From NCBI GenBank assembly GCA_028281495.1, contig JANQJU010000049.1, positions 121,912 through 185,911 on the forward strand: 64,000 nucleotides of DNA, in the 5' to 3' direction. The stretch is from SAR324 cluster bacterium. Its GTDB lineage: Bacteria > SAR324 > NAC60-12. The notes under the pieces were generated by a model that did no database searches, was not told the origin of the DNA, and saw nothing but the letters and a program-made list of their open reading frames with translations. Positions within the stretch are counted from its first letter, which is position 1. The number at the start of each line of letters is the position of its first letter. Below are positions 8,691-17,619 of this stretch, in pieces. The translations under genes and the position numbers were made by a program.

Positions 8691-9854
8691 TCACGCCGAT
8701 TGCATTTGAGGGACTACCTTCACCAGCGCCGATTGGGCGAAGATTCCAATCGTTGCCAAGCCGACAGCCAGCATCCCCAATGTAACCGGCAAAGAAAACA
8801 GCTCGGCCAAGAATCCTATTGCGGGTGGCCCGGCCAAAAAACCGAAGTAACTCACGGTTGCAACCGAAGCGATGCCCATACTAGGACTCATCGTCGACAT
8901 TTTACCTGCCGCTCCAAACAAAATAGGAATCGTGTTGGCCATGCCGAACCCGACACATCCAAATCCAAGAATCGCAAAAATTGGATGTCCAACCAGAATC
9001 CCGAGGCCCAAACCTACGGAAGCAATGGCACTGCTCACACGAAGCACGGTCACGGGTCCCCATCTGCTTGTCATATAATCTCCGGTGAACCGCCCGGCCA
9101 CCATCATCAAGGAAAAAGCTGAAAAACCAGCGGCGGCCAGACTGGCATCGGTGTTCAGTACGTTTTGTAGATAGACAGCACTCCAGTCAGCCATCGCGCC
9201 TTCTCCCAATTGTCCCACAAAACCCAAAATGCTCAAACCTACCAAAGGCCCGGTCGGAAAAGCCAACTTGGGGGTTTCGCTACGTTCATTAGCTTCGGAG
9301 GGAAGCAACTGTGAAAGCACGATAGCATTCACGACAAAGAGTGAAATTGAAACTCCGGTTACAAAAGTGGTGGATGCCACGTCATAAGAAAAAAGGATAC
9401 CCCCCACTCCCGCTCCGACCAACCCACCGAGACTGAAAAGCGCATGGAAAGAAGACAGAATGGACCGTTTGTAGGCGTTTTCCGCTGCGACGGCCTGTAC
9501 GTTCATAGAGACATCCAACATGCCGTTGGTGAATCCTAAACTGATCAACGCCGCAAACAACCAAGGCAGGCTGGGAGCAAATACTGGCAAAGGCAAGGCC
9601 GCACAAAAAATCAATGCTGCGATTTGAGTGGTCAATCGGCTGCCCAACCGTTGTACCAACCAGCCTGCCAAGAGCAGGCTCACGAGCGCGCCAATTGCCA
9701 TCATCATCAAGGCCATTCCCAGTACACCATCACTGAGCTGCATTTGATTCTGTACCGACGGAATGAGCACTGCCCAGGTTCCCAAACCGGTCCCATTGAT
9801 AAAAAATACCGTTGAAATGGACATGCGTGCCCGTTTCAATTGGATTCCATCCAT
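8691..9854 (-). CDS. MFS transporter, YbjJ-like
   Basis: Twelve-helix major facilitator carrier of unknown substrate. The ATG at 9854 is chosen because GGAGGTGA lies directly upstream. The motif-A region between helices 2 and 3 reads LLLAGWLVQRLGSRL, and the N-terminus (STVFFINGTGLGTWAVLIPSVQ) resembles the YbjJ-type MFS group. Length 387 residues is normal. It follows the second MFS gene on the same strand after a 64-bp gap and converges on trkH with only 10 bp between stops. It may be the last gene of the alpha-glucosidase cluster, but this is not certain. Confidence 0.78.
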   Translation of the reverse strand: MDGIQLKRARMSISTVFFINGTGLGTWAVLIPSVQNQMQLSDGVLGMALMMMAIGALVSLLLAGWLVQRLGSRLTTQIAALIFCAALPLPVFAPSLPWLFAALISLGFTNGMLDVSMNVQAVAAENAYKRSILSSFHALFSLGGLVGAGVGGILFSYDVASTTFVTGVSISLFVVNAIVLSQLLPSEANERSETPKLAFPTGPLVGLSILGFVGQLGEGAMADWSAVYLQNVLNTDASLAAAGFSAFSLMMVAGRFTGDYMTSRWGPVTVLRVSSAIASVGLGLGILVGHPIFAILGFGCVGFGMANTIPILFGAAGKMSTMSPSMGIASVATVSYFGFLAGPPAIGFLAELFSLPVTLGMLAVGLATIGIFAQSALVKVVPQMQSA

Positions 9855-9918
9855 ATTCACCTCCAAGTCGAATCCACTGAGGGATCGACAAAAATAAATT
9901 AATAAGATCGCAGATTGG

Positions 9919-11064
9919 TTATCCGACAGGCTGAATGGCCCGTGCCTCTTGGCGCAGTAGAATCATCAACACACCTCCTGCACTTGCTAAGATTGCAATG
10001 AGAAAAAATACCATACTGGATCGGCCTAAATATTCGACCAAAGGGCCGACAGCAGTCGGAAATATCATGGCGCTGGCACCGCCAATGACGAATAGGATGC
10101 CAATGAGGTTTCCAGAGAATGCCACTCGTTGATTACCATACGCAAACATGGTGGGAAAAATGGGTGACATGCAGAGTCCAAACAGCGACACCGCACCAAA
10201 TAAAACCCAAGGGTGGTTTGCCACCAACAGCAAACCAAGCACCATCATGGAACCGATTAAGCTGCCGAACAGAATGCTCGGTGCGGAATAACGTCGGACA
10301 AAATACACATTCAAAAGCCGTCCAAACGTCAAAGCTCCCCAATAGCAGGTTGCGAGAATGGTAGCCGTCTCCAGAGCCATGCCTTTTTCTCGACCATAGG
10401 TGACAATCCAGCCGCTAAAGGCGATTTCTGCTCCGATGTACACTCCCAAAAAAGAACCAATCATCAAAAATGTTTTCCAAGGAACGTCTTTTGTGGACTT
10501 TGGAATGGTCTTAGGAATCTCTGGACTGGGCAGAAACAAAAATGCGACTCCAACCGGTAACATCCAGAGCGCGATGGCCCAAAATCCAGAGTAAAATTGA
10601 CCTGTGAGTTCGACAGATCCCCAGATCAACAGAGGCCCCAACATGGCGCCTAGACCGTAACAAAAGTGCAACGCGGTGACCCAAGGAGGCGATTTGTCTC
10701 CGTGGGTCCAAAGCAGCATCGTGTTGCCTCCGCTGTTGATGGAAATTTCGCCAAATCCGACAAAAAACAAAATCACTACCAGCCACATCAAATTGGGGGA
10801 AACGGGCACGAGAGACGCGGCCAACGCCGTCATCGCGGTGACGCCGACGATTCCCCAATGTCCTGGAATACGGTCATAGAGACGTCCCATAATCAATGCT
10901 CCTAGAATGGAACCGATGGCTTTAGCACTGAATAAAACGGAAATCTCTGCCCGGTTGGAGCTAGTGAATTCACGCAAGTACTCCAAACTTCCCCCTAAAA
11001 TGCCGCTGCTCATGCCGCAGCCGACAAATAAATAAAAATATGCAACGGTTTTCCGGTAGATCAT
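9919..11064 (-). CDS. MFS sugar-type transporter in the alpha-glucosidase cluster
   Basis: Twelve-helix MFS carrier, 381 residues. The ATG at 11064 is preferred over further upstream in-frame starts because those lie inside the glucosidase gene, and GAGGA precedes it. The first helix (VAYFYLFVGCGMSSGILGGSLEYL) and the MGRLYDRIPG motif-A segment are clear. GFGEISINSGGNTMLLW and ALHFCYGLGAMLGPLL resemble the FHS/FucP-like sugar transporters. It lies 10 bp after the alpha-glucosidase stop, which points to uptake of the glucoside that enzyme cleaves. Control is likely by the LacI-type regulator through operators upstream of the glucosidase. Confidence 0.8.
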   Translation of the reverse strand: MIYRKTVAYFYLFVGCGMSSGILGGSLEYLREFTSSNRAEISVLFSAKAIGSILGALIMGRLYDRIPGHWGIVGVTAMTALAASLVPVSPNLMWLVVILFFVGFGEISINSGGNTMLLWTHGDKSPPWVTALHFCYGLGAMLGPLLIWGSVELTGQFYSGFWAIALWMLPVGVAFLFLPSPEIPKTIPKSTKDVPWKTFLMIGSFLGVYIGAEIAFSGWIVTYGREKGMALETATILATCYWGALTFGRLLNVYFVRRYSAPSILFGSLIGSMMVLGLLLVANHPWVLFGAVSLFGLCMSPIFPTMFAYGNQRVAFSGNLIGILFVIGGASAMIFPTAVGPLVEYLGRSSMVFFLIAILASAGGVLMILLRQEARAIQPVG

Positions 11065-11074
11065 AAGTCCTCGT

Positions 11075-12658
11075 TTATAGAAGCACGGCCCCTTCATGAG
11101 GTCGCAAGGTGACCGTGTTTGCCACGGTTTCATCTCGATCCATATGAGTGGAAACATTCACCCTCCAGTCGCTCTGTTTTGGCGGTAGAGGGACGATCAA
11201 TTCTTCATCCGAACAATTCAGCGCGATCAGAACTTGCTCGCCTTCATGTTCGCGGAGATAGACCAAGCTGCTCTCTGGAATATTCGAAAGCGATTCATAG
11301 CTTCCGACCGTCAACGCAGGTGTGTTCTTACGCAATGCGATCAGCTTGCGGTACATCGCCAAAAATGACTGTGGGTTGGATTTCTGTGCTTCCACATTCA
11401 CTTTTTGAAAATCTGGGGATAACGGTAACCAAGGCTCAGTCTTAGAAAAACCGGCAAAGGCGTTGGCGTCCCACTGCATCGGAGTTCGGCATTCATCCCG
11501 CGTTCGATTGGTTTCGGGCACGAGCCAGGGATCTTGTTGACGCTCTGGTGGCACATCGACATTGGGCATGTTCAACTCGTCGCCATAATAAATAAAGGGT
11601 GTGCCCCGTAGGGTCAGAATCAACATTCCTGCAATTCCGGCTAGATCTCCGTAACGTGAGGTTCGAGCACGGTCGTGATTGCTCAAATTGTAGTTCGGCC
11701 ACATGTCGTTTCCACAGGAAGCATCGTAGCGATCAATGAACTCCTTAAGGCTTTTGGCTTCCATTTCTGCGTAGGTCAATCGGAAGTTGAATGGGAGTTC
11801 CATCCCTGCTCCATTGACTGGGTCGGCAAAGTTACGCAGTTGTTCCAAGGTTGCATGATATGGAACCTCGCCAATCATCACTCGATTCGGGTAAGAAGCG
11901 ATCACATCGTGCATGCGGCGGATGTGATGAATCGATTCCGGTCGATTGCATTGGTACTTGGCCTGAGTCAAATAATCGGAGGTGCTTGTGGGTTCAAAAT
12001 CTTCGTCACGGAATTCCGGATCTTTGGAAATGAAATCGACCATATCGACTCGGAAACCGTCCACGCCACGATCCAACCAAAACCGCAACACATCGAACAT
12101 GGCTTCCTGCACCTCTGGATTTTCCCAATTGAGATCGGGTTGTATTGGAGAAAAATTGCATAAATAATACTGCCCCGAAGCCTCATCGAACTCCCAAATC
12201 GATCCGGCTACCGTTGTATTGGTGACACTCCTCCAATTGTTGGGGGGACCACCCTCCTTGCCATCACGCCATATGTACCAGTCGCGCTTGGGGCTGGTTC
12301 GAGACGATTTGGACTCCAAAAACCACGGATGTTTGTGGGAAGTGTGATTGGGTACGTAATCTAAGATGATTTTGATATTCCGACGATGTGCTTCATGGAT
12401 CAGTTGATCAAAATCTTCCAGATTGCCAAACAACGGATCAATTTCGGTGTAGTTGGAAACATCATATCCAAAATCTTCCATAGGCGATTCATAGATAGGG
12501 GAGATCCATACGGCTTCGATCCCCAGCCATTGCAGGTAATCTAACCGTTGCAGAATGCCCGGCAAATCGCCAATCCCGTCCCCATTGGTGTCTTGGAAGG
12601 AGCGGGGGTAGATCTGATAAACAACATTGTTTTGCCACCATTGGGTTGGTTGTTTCAT
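11075..12658 (-). CDS. GH13 alpha-glucosidase (oligo-1,6-glucosidase/maltase type)
   Basis: Cytoplasmic enzyme that hydrolyses alpha-glucosidic bonds in short oligosaccharides or disaccharides. The 527-residue protein starts with the family hallmark WWQNNVVYQIYPRSFQDTNG. Motif I is DYVPNHTS. The nucleophile Asp lies in GFRVDMVDF (about residue 204), the acid/base Glu in MIGEVPY (about 262) and the third catalytic Asp in LSNHDRART (about 330). QPDLNWENPEV is typical of the subfamily of oligo-1,6-glucosidase and alpha-glucosidase. AAGGAG precedes the start. It is the first gene of a cluster with an MFS carrier, with LacI-type operators 35-87 bp upstream of its start. Exact substrate (isomaltose, sucrose, trehalose) cannot be fixed by eye. 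Confidence 0.9.
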   Translation of the reverse strand: MKQPTQWWQNNVVYQIYPRSFQDTNGDGIGDLPGILQRLDYLQWLGIEAVWISPIYESPMEDFGYDVSNYTEIDPLFGNLEDFDQLIHEAHRRNIKIILDYVPNHTSHKHPWFLESKSSRTSPKRDWYIWRDGKEGGPPNNWRSVTNTTVAGSIWEFDEASGQYYLCNFSPIQPDLNWENPEVQEAMFDVLRFWLDRGVDGFRVDMVDFISKDPEFRDEDFEPTSTSDYLTQAKYQCNRPESIHHIRRMHDVIASYPNRVMIGEVPYHATLEQLRNFADPVNGAGMELPFNFRLTYAEMEAKSLKEFIDRYDASCGNDMWPNYNLSNHDRARTSRYGDLAGIAGMLILTLRGTPFIYYGDELNMPNVDVPPERQQDPWLVPETNRTRDECRTPMQWDANAFAGFSKTEPWLPLSPDFQKVNVEAQKSNPQSFLAMYRKLIALRKNTPALTVGSYESLSNIPESSLVYLREHEGEQVLIALNCSDEELIVPLPPKQSDWRVNVSTHMDRDETVANTVTLRPHEGAVLL

Positions 12659-12692
12659 GGTTCTTCTCCTTGGGATGGATGATGGATTTTAG

Positions 12693-12744
12693 GTTGCAAT
12701 TGCTTTTGCAACTCATCATGCAAAATGAATTGCAACCGGTTGCA
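12693..12744. promoter_or_regulatory. Operator cluster upstream of the alpha-glucosidase gene
   Basis: A perfect 14-bp palindrome TGCAACCGGTTGCA lies at 12731-12744. A looser inverted repeat of the same half-site, GTTGCAA (12693-12699) and TTGCAAC (12706-12712), lies nearer the gene. The CCGG-centred palindrome is typical of LacI-family operators, and the same sequence occurs upstream of the lacI-type gene itself, so this is very probably where that regulator acts. Confidence 0.8.
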
Positions 12745-12770
12745 TAAATTTGCAAAAAAAATGGATATGA

Positions 12771-13802
12771 CTACGCCTGGGGATCGGACGACTTGCGTAC
12801 GATCAATTCCACCGGCAATACCGTGGCGGTCACCACCCCGGTTTCTAAAAACTGAATCAATTGACGCACCAACAATTCGCCCGCCTTGGTAATTTCTTGG
12901 CGTATTGTTGTCAATGGAGGACTGCAATGGGATGCTAAAGGAATCCCATCATATCCCACCACTGAAATGTCGTCGGGAACGGTTTTACCTGCTTCGCGAA
13001 CGGCTTCCATCGCGGCAATGGCCATCACGTCGCTGTTGGCAAATGCTGCATCTAAATCAGGGTGACGTTCCATCAAGGCTTGCATGGTCCGGTAACCAGA
13101 AGAGCCACTGTAATTGTCAAAGGCCACCAATTCTGGATCGAAGGGAATTCCAGCTGTTTTCAAAGCCTCTTGATACCCTAAGTATCGATGCATCGCTTCC
13201 GGTTCTCCTTCGGTTCCGCCTAGAAAGGCAATACGTCGTCTTCCAATATCCAATAGATGTTCAGTAGCCAAGCGGCCTCCTGTGATATCATCACTGGTCA
13301 CACTGCAATACCGCTGTTGAGCGGAAGCTTCACCCCACGCGATGAACGGAGCGCCATGATCGGCCATCCAGTCGACATCTTTCCGATGGGTGCCGCACAC
13401 GGGCACGATCAAGCCGTCCACCCGTTTGGCTCCGATGTATCGTTGCACCCAAGTGCGATCATCCAATCGGACTTGGGTCACCAGGAGATCGTAATTATAT
13501 TCTGCTAGGGTTTTGGCAATAGAGCCTAATAATTCAATCAAAAATGGGTCCGTCACATAATAACCGGCTTCTGGGTCAATCGGTACCAGGAGTCCGATGG
13601 TCTGACTCCGCCTGAGGCTGAGATTGCGTGCCCCTTGATGTGTTTCAAAGCGATGTTCTTCTGCAATGGCACGAATGCGATCTTTCGTTTCACGGCTAAT
13701 CAGAGGGCTGTCATTCAAAGCCCGGGATACCGTGGATTTGGAAACGCCTGCCATCTCAGCGATATCGGCTATTGTTTGGACTGAAGGTTTTTTCTTTTTC
13801 AT
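12771..13802 (-). CDS. LacI-family transcriptional regulator of the glucoside cluster
   Basis: DNA-binding repressor that responds to a sugar. The N-terminal LacI helix-turn-helix with hinge (IADIAEMAGVSKSTVSRALN, residues about 11-30) is textbook. It is followed by a periplasmic-binding-protein-like effector domain (QTIGLLVPIDP, DGLIVPVCGTH, DDITGGRLATEHLL, ISVVGYDGIPLASHCSPPLT). Length 343 residues is normal. The gene ends 112 bp before the alpha-glucosidase start, on the same strand. An ATGCAACCGGTTGCAT palindrome upstream of its own start suggests autoregulation, and the matching site in front of the glucosidase suggests control of the transport/hydrolysis genes. Confidence 0.92.
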   Translation of the reverse strand: MKKKKPSVQTIADIAEMAGVSKSTVSRALNDSPLISRETKDRIRAIAEEHRFETHQGARNLSLRRSQTIGLLVPIDPEAGYYVTDPFLIELLGSIAKTLAEYNYDLLVTQVRLDDRTWVQRYIGAKRVDGLIVPVCGTHRKDVDWMADHGAPFIAWGEASAQQRYCSVTSDDITGGRLATEHLLDIGRRRIAFLGGTEGEPEAMHRYLGYQEALKTAGIPFDPELVAFDNYSGSSGYRTMQALMERHPDLDAAFANSDVMAIAAMEAVREAGKTVPDDISVVGYDGIPLASHCSPPLTTIRQEITKAGELLVRQLIQFLETGVVTATVLPVELIVRKSSDPQA

Positions 13803-13833
13803 AAGATTGAAATGAGGTTACGTTATTTGTTTA

Positions 13834-13849
13834 ATGCAACCGGTTGCAT
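13834..13849. promoter_or_regulatory. LacI-type operator upstream of the regulator gene
   Basis: Perfect 16-bp palindrome ATGCAACCGGTTGCAT, 32-47 bp before the regulator start. It is the same core as the site at 12731-12744, which supports autoregulation. Confidence 0.8.
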
Positions 13850-14011
13850 ATTAAATCGCATAAGATTGGAAGTCAAGAGACTGAGGTCAAATAAAATGAA
13901 AAGATTTCGATTCTCATCTTCTTGGTACATTTTTACCAATTCATTGCTGTCCTTGGCTGTTACCTGAAGAATCCTCAAACAAGGATTTTCGTATAAACTA
14001 AAGGTTGGTGG

Positions 14012-15019
14012 CTAAAGGGACAGGGTCTGCCTCAAGGAGATGCTGAGATTGTTCCAAACGGGTTCCGCAAAGTGTTTGGACACTTTGGGATTGCGACATG
14101 CCTTGACAAAGCGCAGCAATCGGTCCGGGTCATAGTGATCTCCCTCCAGATGCTCATTGAGTAATTGCAAGAATTGGATTGCCAGTTCTCCTCTTAAATC
14201 AGGAAGACGGGAATCTTTGTTTTCCAGATAAACACTACTCAATTGCTTCACGACCGCAGTATTCTGTATTTCAATCAACACGGTCTGCGCCATAGTGTGT
14301 TTTGCGAAGGGAAATACCGTGATAATCGAGCCTTTTGCTGGAAAGATTTCCATATTAGAAAATTCGCTCAGTTCGGAAGGTCGGCTGTCGAATAGAAAAA
14401 GTTCTTTTAAATTCGATCTTTGGAACATAGAGATCATAGTTTTCAGAATGCGTCGTTTCTCTGAATTGAGATATCGGTCGCCAATTGGAGAAAACGCGAA
14501 ACTCAGCAGGGCACGGATTGGATAAAACTCCATCTCTAGCACGGGATGTTCCACAATGTTCTGTGCCCGTTTGTACTTTTTTTCTGTCGGTTCAATGGGA
14601 ATGACTTGAGAAAACGCAGGAAACACTTCCGAAGGAAATTCGGACAAAATTGCAATTCGGCCTCCTGATTCTTGTTCTAAGAGAAACTGATACATGTCAT
14701 CCAACGTTGCAAAACGATGGAGTTGGATTCCGGCAAATTCGCCCAATTCTGCGCAATCCGACCTGAGAAAATCGATCAGGTTGGTGCGCAATACTTTGGA
14801 TAATGCCAACGCTTCCGTGAGATACAAGCCACGGGATTGACCGTTGAGAACCTTGGTTAGATTCCGTTCATTGACTTCCTCCTTGAGACCGATTTGTTTC
14901 AGTTCCTCGTTCACGGAAGCGGTCAGCTTTTTGTAGGAATACCCAACCGCTCGCTCGCGAATTTTTCTCCAATCTTCGACTTTGGGTTGCGTTCGTTCTT
15001 TTTTGTTCGATTCCATCAT
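14012..15019 (-). CDS. Helix-turn-helix protein of unknown function
   Basis: A 335-residue cytoplasmic protein I do not recognise. Residues about 25-90 look like an XRE-type helix-turn-helix (YKKLTASVNEELKQIG, NERNLTKVLNGQSRGLYLTE, ALALSKVLRTNLIDFL). The remaining 240 residues show no known domain; they contain an IAILSEFPSEVFPAF stretch and a region of mixed strand and helix that could bind a ligand or protein. No signal peptide or membrane segment. It sits alone, divergent from the tRNA-Leu gene, with GGAGCACC-like spacing before the start. A regulator is likely but its targets are unknown. Confidence 0.6.
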   Translation of the reverse strand: MMESNKKERTQPKVEDWRKIRERAVGYSYKKLTASVNEELKQIGLKEEVNERNLTKVLNGQSRGLYLTEALALSKVLRTNLIDFLRSDCAELGEFAGIQLHRFATLDDMYQFLLEQESGGRIAILSEFPSEVFPAFSQVIPIEPTEKKYKRAQNIVEHPVLEMEFYPIRALLSFAFSPIGDRYLNSEKRRILKTMISMFQRSNLKELFLFDSRPSELSEFSNMEIFPAKGSIITVFPFAKHTMAQTVLIEIQNTAVVKQLSSVYLENKDSRLPDLRGELAIQFLQLLNEHLEGDHYDPDRLLRFVKACRNPKVSKHFAEPVWNNLSISLRQTLSL

Positions 15020-15134
15020 AGGTGCTCCTTGCCTGCCATTCGATCCGTTTGATTCGATTTATGATTTTCTTGAACTGACAAATCGTATTTTGCCTTACCG
15101 TAATCTATCTAACAGCACAACTGCATTCCAACGA

Positions 15135-15163
15135 TTGCCTTTGTACGGAGATGGTGTTATATT
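15135..15163 (+). promoter_or_regulatory. Sigma-70 type promoter of the tRNA-Leu gene
   Basis: TTGCCT (15135-15140), a 17-base spacer and TATATT (15158-15163), followed by a GC-rich discriminator (CCGCGC) before the tRNA at 15180. Spacing and position fit a stable-RNA promoter. Confidence 0.7.
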
Positions 15164-15179
15164 CCGCGCTTCCCATTGA

Positions 15180-15264
15180 GCGAGAGTGGTGAAATTGGTA
15201 TACACGCCAGATTTAGGATCTGGTGCCGCAAGGCGTGAGAGTTCGAGTCTCTCCTCTCGCACCA
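15180..15264 (+). tRNA. tRNA-Leu (anticodon UAG), CCA encoded
   Basis: Full cloverleaf of 85 bases. The acceptor stem is GCGAGAG with CTCTCGC, the D-arm carries TGGTGAAATTGGTATACACG, the anticodon loop TTTAGGA gives anticodon TAG, and a long variable arm (TGCCGCAAGGCGT) is typical of class II tRNA-Leu. The T-arm GAGAGTTCGAGTCTCTC is perfect and CCA is encoded. It reads CUA and probably other CUN codons. Confidence 0.97.
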
Positions 15265-15294
15265 TCCCTCCTTTCCTTCTTCCTACTTCCTTAT

Positions 15295-15636
15295 ATGTCA
15301 ACGAAAACCCCTTCGGTTTATGAACGGATCTATGTGACCGTACGTGAGATTCCTTATGGGAAAGTTGCCAGCTATGGACAAATCGCCCGAATGGTTGGCG
15401 GATGCACTGCGCGAATGGTAGGCTATGCTATGGCGTCCGTGACTCCAGAAAAAGAAGTGCCGTGGCATCGGGTGATCAACAGTCAAGGCCGCATCAGTCC
15501 ACGTGCTCGTACCAGTGGAGAGCTTTTACAAAAAGAGTTGCTCGAAGAAGAAGGCATTCAGTTGGATGCCGAAGAGCGAATCGATTTTGGAACCTATGGC
15601 TGGGAACTTGCTCCACCTGTGGGGCGCAACTCGTGA
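15295..15636 (+). CDS. Alkyltransferase-like protein (ATL)
   Basis: Binds O6-alkylguanine lesions and hands them to nucleotide excision repair rather than removing the alkyl group. The 113-residue protein has the DNA-binding MGMT fold: VYERIYVTVREIPYGKVASYGQIA, then MVGGCTARMVGYAMA. Where true methyltransferases have PCHRV, it has PWHRVINSQG, so the acceptor Cys is Trp, as in E. coli ATL. The upstream frame extends into the tRNA gene, so the ATG at 15295 is taken as start although no good ribosome site precedes it. The next gene starts 6 bp after its stop. Confidence 0.88.
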   Translation: MSTKTPSVYERIYVTVREIPYGKVASYGQIARMVGGCTARMVGYAMASVTPEKEVPWHRVINSQGRISPRARTSGELLQKELLEEEGIQLDAEERIDFGTYGWELAPPVGRNS

Positions 15637-15642
15637 GGTCGT

Positions 15643-15855
15643 ATGCAAAAGTATCGATTTTTAGTGTTGGTGCTTGTGATGAGTGGTTGGATGTCTTCAT
15701 GCTGCATTGGTTTTTGGGGAAAAGACGAAGACTGGATGAAGCGACGCATCGAAGTTTTGAAAGCTCAAAGCCAAGCGATAGATGACCGAAAGCGATTGAT
15801 AGAATTGACTGTGGAACGTGAAGCGTTACAAAGCTGCCTCAGCACACCTAAATGA
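15643..15855 (+). CDS. Small predicted lipoprotein
   Basis: A 70-residue protein with an N-terminal hydrophobic segment (FLVLVLVMSGWMSSCC) ending in a lipobox-like Ser-Ser-Cys. A charged helix that could form a coiled coil (DDRKRLIELTVEREALQSC) follows. No family recognised. It is squeezed between the ATL gene (6-bp gap) and holB, whose possible upstream start overlaps its stop, so it is part of the same transcription unit. Confidence 0.6.
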   Translation: MQKYRFLVLVLVMSGWMSSCCIGFWGKDEDWMKRRIEVLKAQSQAIDDRKRLIELTVEREALQSCLSTPK

Positions 15856-15878
15856 CTTTTGAGGTAAGGGAACTCTCC

Positions 15879-16865
15879 ATGGCATTCTCTGAAATTCTAG
15901 GCCAAGATGCTCCGATTGCTTTGTTGCAACGCACCATCCAGCAACACCGCTTGCCTTCTGCATATTTGTTTGCTGGTCCTCACCACATTGGAAAGCAGAA
16001 AACCGCTCATGCTCTGGCACAGGCAGTCAATTGTGAAAAATCGGGAGCCGATGCATGCCGGAATTGCAATCATTGCTTGCAGATCGAAAACGACGAGTTT
16101 CCCGACTATTCGGTGGTGCGACCCCAAGGACAATTTGTAAAAATTTCGCAAATCAAACAGGCCATTCGATGGTTACAACTGCGTCCTGATTTGGGAACCC
16201 ATCGAATTTTGGTGATTGATGAAGCGGAACGAATGAACTTGGAATCGGCCAATGCCTTTCTCAAAACCTTGGAAGAACCTCCCCCACAAACACTCATCAT
16301 CTTGTTAGCAGAGCAACCTCAACAACTGTTAGAAACGATCGTTTCTCGTTGCCAGCTCATTCGATTTCATGTGCTCAAGCAAGACCACGTGCAGCAAATT
16401 TTGCAGAAGAATGAACAGCTGACCCCAGAACAAACTCAATTCTTGGCGTATTTCTCGATGGGACAGGTGAAACGAGATTGGATCGAAAAAATAGAATTTC
16501 TCATGGAATTGCGCGATTCCATGATCCGGTTCCTGGATCAATTAGGGATTACGGTGATGGAAGAGGTTTTTGCATTGATCGATAAAACTGGAACCAAAGA
16601 AGGAAACTGGCCGTATTTGTTGGATTTCTTGGAATACTGGTTTCGGGATCTTGCATGGTTATTGAATGGACTGGACCATCAGCATTTGTTCAATCGAGAC
16701 CGCGAGGAAGAACTCCAACGGATGTTGCCCCGGTGGTCGCAAGACCGGGTGCGGGAAGCGCACGACCTCCTTACGGACACTCGTATCCGTATTCAACAAA
16801 ACGCCAATCTTCCCCTTGCCTTACAATCATTATGGATCCAATTCCGACGCAAATTTGCAGAATGA
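15879..16865 (+). CDS. holB: DNA polymerase III delta-prime subunit (clamp loader)
   Basis: Subunit of the clamp loader that opens the sliding clamp at the replication fork. The ATG at 15879 is chosen because AAGGGA lies seven bases upstream and MAFSEILGQD is the usual family start; an ATG at 15852 overlaps the previous stop but adds nine atypical residues. The 328-residue protein has a P-loop region (FAGPHHIGKQKTA), a zinc site with Cys at about 52, 60, 63 and 66 (ACRNCNHC), Walker-B-like VIDEAERM, NAFLKTLEEPP, and sensor 1 with the SRC motif. The stop overlaps the following gene start (ATGA). Confidence 0.92.
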   Translation: MAFSEILGQDAPIALLQRTIQQHRLPSAYLFAGPHHIGKQKTAHALAQAVNCEKSGADACRNCNHCLQIENDEFPDYSVVRPQGQFVKISQIKQAIRWLQLRPDLGTHRILVIDEAERMNLESANAFLKTLEEPPPQTLIILLAEQPQQLLETIVSRCQLIRFHVLKQDHVQQILQKNEQLTPEQTQFLAYFSMGQVKRDWIEKIEFLMELRDSMIRFLDQLGITVMEEVFALIDKTGTKEGNWPYLLDFLEYWFRDLAWLLNGLDHQHLFNRDREEELQRMLPRWSQDRVREAHDLLTDTRIRIQQNANLPLALQSLWIQFRRKFAE

Positions 16866-17500
16866 CCCCTCCGAACCTGGCTCAGAGTCGGATGCTACGA
16901 ACAACCATCCAGCGTTGGATGCTGGTGTTTGGTCTTTTCCTCGTATTAGGCGCAGCCCATTTGGTAAACGCGCAGCAGGAAGATCCAAATGCGGCGCCCG
17001 CAGATGCTGAAGCAGCCGCCGATGCTCCCACAGCACCTCCTTCCATTTTGACCGATCTTTCTAACGAGCAACGAGCGCGGGATGAATTTCCGGCACGGCC
17101 CACTCCGTTCGAAATCGAAAACACCACGGAAGAAGTGGATCGTGCGTTTAAAAACTTCCTACAACTGTGGAATGAAGAGCGCTATTTCGAATTGTATGAT
17201 TTTGGTAAAAAACGGTCTCGTGACTTCATCGTCCCAGAAGAATTCGCGACAAGGATGGTCAAACTGCCGTGGGTGCCTGTCGGGCTTGCAGAAGAAAACG
17301 CCTATGATATCGACTTCCGTTTTCGTACATTCATTTACGTGGCGGCGACCATTCAGTTTCGACACAAAACCAATTCGTCTTTAGAATTCAAAAAACGTCA
17401 AACGTACCTCCTCGTTTGGGAGGAGAATCGATGGCGATTCGACCTCTTGCAAATGTTGCGGGCACCCTTTTACGCAGCAGCAGAGGAAGAACTCCCCTAA
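16862..17500 (+). CDS. Secreted protein of unknown function
   Basis: A 212-residue exported protein I do not recognise. The ATG at 16862 overlaps the holB stop; ATG at 16892 (MLRTTIQRWMLVFGLF) would put the signal peptide right at the N-terminus and is an equal candidate. A hydrophobic helix ends in LVNAQQE, a likely signal peptidase I site. An Ala/Asp/Pro-rich linker follows, then a folded domain from about residue 75 (EVDRAFKNFLQLWNEERYFELYDFG, TYLLVWEENRWRFDLLQML) that resembles NTF2/DUF4864-like folds in outline only. The frame is also open for some 200 bases upstream inside holB, but those codons are a shadow. Confidence 0.65.
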   Translation: MTPPNLAQSRMLRTTIQRWMLVFGLFLVLGAAHLVNAQQEDPNAAPADAEAAADAPTAPPSILTDLSNEQRARDEFPARPTPFEIENTTEEVDRAFKNFLQLWNEERYFELYDFGKKRSRDFIVPEEFATRMVKLPWVPVGLAEENAYDIDFRFRTFIYVAATIQFRHKTNSSLEFKKRQTYLLVWEENRWRFDLLQMLRAPFYAAAEEELP

Positions 17501-17619
17501 GAGATTCCGTGCTCGGTACTTCGCACCGTGCAATGCTTGAATTCCAGGAAGATCCCATTTAAGCTGAAATTTGGAAATCACATGAATGATCCCAGCAGGG
17601 CTTTGCAGGGAGAATATAA

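Noticed and set aside
8439..9122. A 227-residue plus-strand frame overlapping trkH and the MFS gene
   Set aside because: It lies over the 3' end of trkH and antisense to the MFS gene, with composition rich in His, Arg and Ser typical of a shadow frame, and no ribosome site.
16655..16861. Upstream extension of the secreted protein's frame into holB
   Set aside because: The signal peptide would be buried in the middle of the protein; the extension is low-complexity shadow of holB.
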